A stretch of DNA of 8,194 nucleotides. Origin: Bacillota bacterium (lineage in GTDB: Bacteria; Bacillota; Clostridia; Christensenellales; SZUA-584). The stretch lies in NCBI GenBank assembly GCA_023397655.1, contig JAEWTW010000003.1, positions 1 to 8,194 on the forward strand. The letters are read 5' to 3'. Position numbers and translations under genes: made by a program. The notes below the pieces were generated by a model. That model was not told the DNA's origin and did not search any database. It saw only the letters and a list, made by a program, of their open reading frames with translations. This document shows, piece by piece, positions 6,175-8,194 of the stretch (positions are counted from its first letter, which is position 1; every line of letters starts with the position of its first letter).

Positions 6175-6338
6175 AAAAAGTTTATAAATGTCGCAAAAGA
6201 TATATGATCTCCTTCAGTTGCCGTATATGGATATAAACACAAAGTAAAAACTGTAAAGAGAAAAAGTCAGTTTTCATCTGCTTCCCTGATCAAGCATTTA
6301 GCATCACTATTAAGCTCGTCACAAGCATTATGGAGCAC

Positions 6339-6390
6339 ACATATCATAAACAGAAGAACCCTGTCGGGGTCTGACATATATCATAAGCAG
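6339..6390 (+). repeat. Hairpin flanked by direct repeats before the encapsulin gene
   Basis: ACATATCATAAACAG (6339-6353) recurs as ACATATATCATAAGCAG (6374-6390). Between them, ACCC (6358-6361) pairs with GGGT (6367-6370). The second copy runs into the ribosome binding site AGGTGA (6389-6394). It may be a regulator or RNA-binding site, but nothing here identifies which. Confidence 0.35.
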
Positions 6391-6401
6391 GTGAATCGAC
6401 G

Positions 6402-7391
6402 ATGAACCAGATGGATAACAACAATATAGCACATATGAGCCTGCACCCGCTGGCCGCAAGGCGGCTGTCCGACACCACCAAGACGCGGCCGATGATGGAG
6501 AGCATCACGCCGCGCTGGTTTCTGGACTTTCTGCCGTGGGTGCCGGTGCAAGCCGGAACCTACCGCGTGAACCGCGTGAAACGGCTGCTGGAGCAGGATG
6601 AGCCTTCCAACGAATACGGCGAGAAGCTGATCGAATCCAAGCACACGCCTATCAGTGAAGACCGGATCGCCGAGACGTATCCGGATTACGAATTACATCC
6701 CGATGAATACATGCTGAGCATGGTGCAGACGACGCTGCGACTTAACACCAACGTGACGGACATATTCAACCAACCCTTAAGCCAGAAAGACGAGCAAATA
6801 CGCCTTGTGAAGGAGGCCATGCGCGAGCGGCAGGAATGGGAACTGATCAACAATCCCGAGTTTGGATTGGTAAATGCGGTGTCGCCCGACATGCGCGTGA
6901 CCACACGCCGGGGCGCACCCACACCGGACGATATGGATGAGTTGCTGTCGCTGGTGTGGAAGAAACCGGCGTTTTTCCTCGCGCATCCGCGGGCTATTGC
7001 GGCGTTCGGCCGCGAGTGTACACGGCGCGGCGTACCGCCGGTAGCGGTGCACATTATGGGTTCACCATTTATCACGTGGCGCGGCGTACCGCTGGTGCCG
7101 TGCGACAAGCTGATGGTGAACAACCAGACGTGCTCGCGCCACTGCGGCGGACAGACCAGCATACTGCTGCTGCGTGTGGGTGAAGCCCAGCAGGGCGTTA
7201 TCGGGCTGCACCAGCCAGGGGTGCCTGATGAAACGGACATTCCCAGCATGTCCATGCGGCTGGCGAACATTGACAACAGGGGCATCGCCTCGTACATTTT
7301 AAGCCTGTATTTCTCTGTGGCGGTGCTTTCGGGTGACGCGCTGGGCAAGCTCGAGAATGTCGAGGTGGGCAGCTATTATGACTACAAGTGA
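6402..7391 (+). CDS. srpI: Family 2A encapsulin shell protein (SrpI-like)
   Basis: A 329-residue HK97-fold shell protein that should self-assemble into a protein nanocompartment around the downstream cysteine desulfurase. From memory of Synechococcus SrpI, matching stretches include ITPRWFLDFLPWVPVQAGTY (35-54), INNPEFGL (149-156), GAPTPDDMDELL (171-182), KPAFFLAHPRAIAAFGRECT (188-207), RRGVPP, FITWRGVPL, LLLRVGE followed by QGVIGLHQPG, and the C-terminal LENVEV then YYDYK. No cyclic-nucleotide-binding insert is present, which places it in Family 2A, not 2B. It is slightly longer than SrpI, with the extra length in a loop around 62-95 and a Cys-rich segment at 240-252 (TCSRHCGG). The start ATG has AGGTGA 7 nt upstream. 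Its last 14 nt overlap the desulfurase start, so translation is probably coupled. No portal, terminase or tail genes are present, arguing against a phage capsid. Confidence 0.93.
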   Translation: MNQMDNNNIAHMSLHPLAARRLSDTTKTRPMMESITPRWFLDFLPWVPVQAGTYRVNRVKRLLEQDEPSNEYGEKLIESKHTPISEDRIAETYPDYELHPDEYMLSMVQTTLRLNTNVTDIFNQPLSQKDEQIRLVKEAMRERQEWELINNPEFGLVNAVSPDMRVTTRRGAPTPDDMDELLSLVWKKPAFFLAHPRAIAAFGRECTRRGVPPVAVHIMGSPFITWRGVPLVPCDKLMVNNQTCSRHCGGQTSILLLRVGEAQQGVIGLHQPGVPDETDIPSMSMRLANIDNRGIASYILSLYFSVAVLSGDALGKLENVEVGSYYDYK

Positions 7392-8194
7392 GTATCGAGA
7401 CTATCCCGATGGCACGCCCATGCGTGATATACTGTCCCGCGTGTATTGGGGACGTGTGACGCAGGCGCCGTGCGGCATCCCCATCGCGGCGGAAGCCGCA
7501 CCCGAGCATGCGCCCAGATACTACTTTGAAAAGAGGGAAGCGCCCACGGATGTGCGGGGCGACTTCCCGATACTCAAGCGGCAGGTGAATGGGCACCCGC
7601 TGGTGTGGCTGGACAATGCCGCCACCACACAGAAGCCTCAGTGCGTGATGGACGCGCTGGCAGACTATTACGGCAACTACAACGCCAACGTGCACCGGGG
7701 CGCACATACGCTGTCACGCGAGGCCACGGCGGCGTTTGAGGATGCCCGCGGGCGGATCGGTGCGCTGATCGGCGCAACAGACCGCGCGGAGGTCGTGTTC
7801 GTACGCGGGGCGACGGAAGGCATCAATCTCGTGGCGGCAAGCTGGGGCGGAATGAACGTCCGGAAGGGTGACGAGATCATACTGACGGAGATGGAACACC
7901 ACTCCAACATCGTGCCATGGCAGCTGCTGGCGCAGCGCACCGGCGCGGTGCTCCGTGTTGCGCCCATCACCGACAGCGGCGACGTAGACTTAGCCGCGTA
8001 TGAACGTCTGTTTACGCCCCGTACCAGAATGGCGGCGTTCAGCCACGTGTCCAACGTGCTGGGCACTGTGAATCCTGTAAGTGAGATGTGTGGTATCGCC
8101 CACCGGCATGGCGCGTTGGCGCTGGTGGACGGGGCACAGTCCGTCGCGCACTTACCGGTAAACGTAAAGGCGGTGGACGCTGATTTCTTCGTGC
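7378..8194 (+). CDS. SufS-type cysteine desulfurase, probable encapsulin cargo, cut by right edge
   Basis: A PLP enzyme that would convert cysteine to alanine and pass the sulfur on as a persulfide. 272 residues are visible. The fold begins at about residue 60 with RGDFPILKRQVNGHPLVWLD, followed by NAATTQKP (80-87), the NVHRGAHTLSREAT segment (104-117), VRGATEGINLVA (142-153), the cofactor-stacking EMEHHSNIVPW (171-181) and VDGAQ with PLP contacts Asp251 and Gln254. The PLP lysine and the active-site cysteine lie past the edge. Residues 1-58 precede the usual SufS start. In Family 2A systems an N-terminal extension directs the desulfurase into the shell, so this stretch is the likely loading region, though it is much shorter than in Synechococcus. 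Start ATG 7378 overlaps the encapsulin stop by 14 nt and has GAGGTG about 10 nt upstream. Confidence 0.94.
   Translation, partial: MTTSEYRDYPDGTPMRDILSRVYWGRVTQAPCGIPIAAEAAPEHAPRYYFEKREAPTDVRGDFPILKRQVNGHPLVWLDNAATTQKPQCVMDALADYYGNYNANVHRGAHTLSREATAAFEDARGRIGALIGATDRAEVVFVRGATEGINLVAASWGGMNVRKGDEIILTEMEHHSNIVPWQLLAQRTGAVLRVAPITDSGDVDLAAYERLFTPRTRMAAFSHVSNVLGTVNPVSEMCGIAHRHGALALVDGAQSVAHLPVNVKAVDADFFV

Larger units (their letters stand above)
6012..6401. other. Divergent AT-rich control region, CarD-like gene and encapsulin operon
   Basis: A 390-nt gene-free stretch, far more AT-rich than the flanking coding DNA on the right. It holds the extended -10 promoter and leader hairpins of the CarD-like gene, a rightward promoter candidate, and near the encapsulin start a small hairpin with flanking direct repeats. 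I looked for SAM-I riboswitch and T-box landmarks and saw none. Confidence 0.6.

Noticed and set aside
6181..6401. SAM-I riboswitch or T-box leader for the sulfur operon
   Set aside because: Neither the conserved SAM-I core nor the T-box AGGGTGG-type sequence can be found in the leader.
7119..7157. Frameshift or sequencing error behind the TCSRHCGG segment
   Set aside because: The frame is continuous and conserved motifs resume at once on both sides; other frames give no better match.
6402..7391. Prophage capsid gene
   Set aside because: The HK97-like shell matches Family 2A encapsulin motifs and is overlapped by its cysteine desulfurase partner; no other phage genes are present.

Overview
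The window looks like a chromosomal segment from a moderate-GC Clostridia-type member of the Bacillota. The grounds are strong GGAGG-type ribosome binding sites, a BlaI/BlaR-type repressor and protease pair, a VanW domain, a stand-alone CarD-like regulator and an OmpR-type two-component pair. No exact taxon can be assigned from the sequence. The genes at both ends run off the window.

Layout: (1) 1-1678, minus strand: a two-component system, with the OmpR-family response regulator first and the membrane histidine kinase 3 nt downstream; the kinase's last residues are cut off by the left edge. (2) 1679-1871: a divergent control region with an extended -10 promoter for the response regulator, a sigma-A-like promoter for the rightward genes, and three operator-like dyads whose centres are exactly 13 bp apart. 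(3) 1872-5165, plus strand: a BlaI-type repressor and a 974-residue BlaR1-type M56 membrane metalloprotease, closed by a clear intrinsic terminator. In place of the penicillin-binding sensor domain of classical BlaR1, the protease carries three tandem VanW-like domains. (4) 5481-6011, minus strand: a CarD-like RNA polymerase-interacting protein in an AT-richer island. (5) 6402-8194, plus strand: a Family 2A (SrpI-like) encapsulin shell gene overlapping by 14 nt a SufS-type cysteine desulfurase with an N-terminal extension, the likely encapsulated cargo. The desulfurase is cut by the right edge before its catalytic cysteine.

How the genes may work together (inference): the left half appears to be an envelope-signalling module. 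The BlaI-like repressor would bind its own promoter, and the VanW-tailed protease would sense a wall-related signal outside the cell and cause cleavage of the repressor at a conserved Asn-Phe site. The divergent two-component system may read a related signal. The right half is a sulfur-mobilising protein nanocompartment, in which the desulfurase releases sulfur from cysteine inside an HK97-fold shell. The most unusual items are the VanW-triplicated BlaR1-type protein with its 13-bp-phased operators, and the encapsulin-desulfurase operon in an apparent Clostridia-like host.
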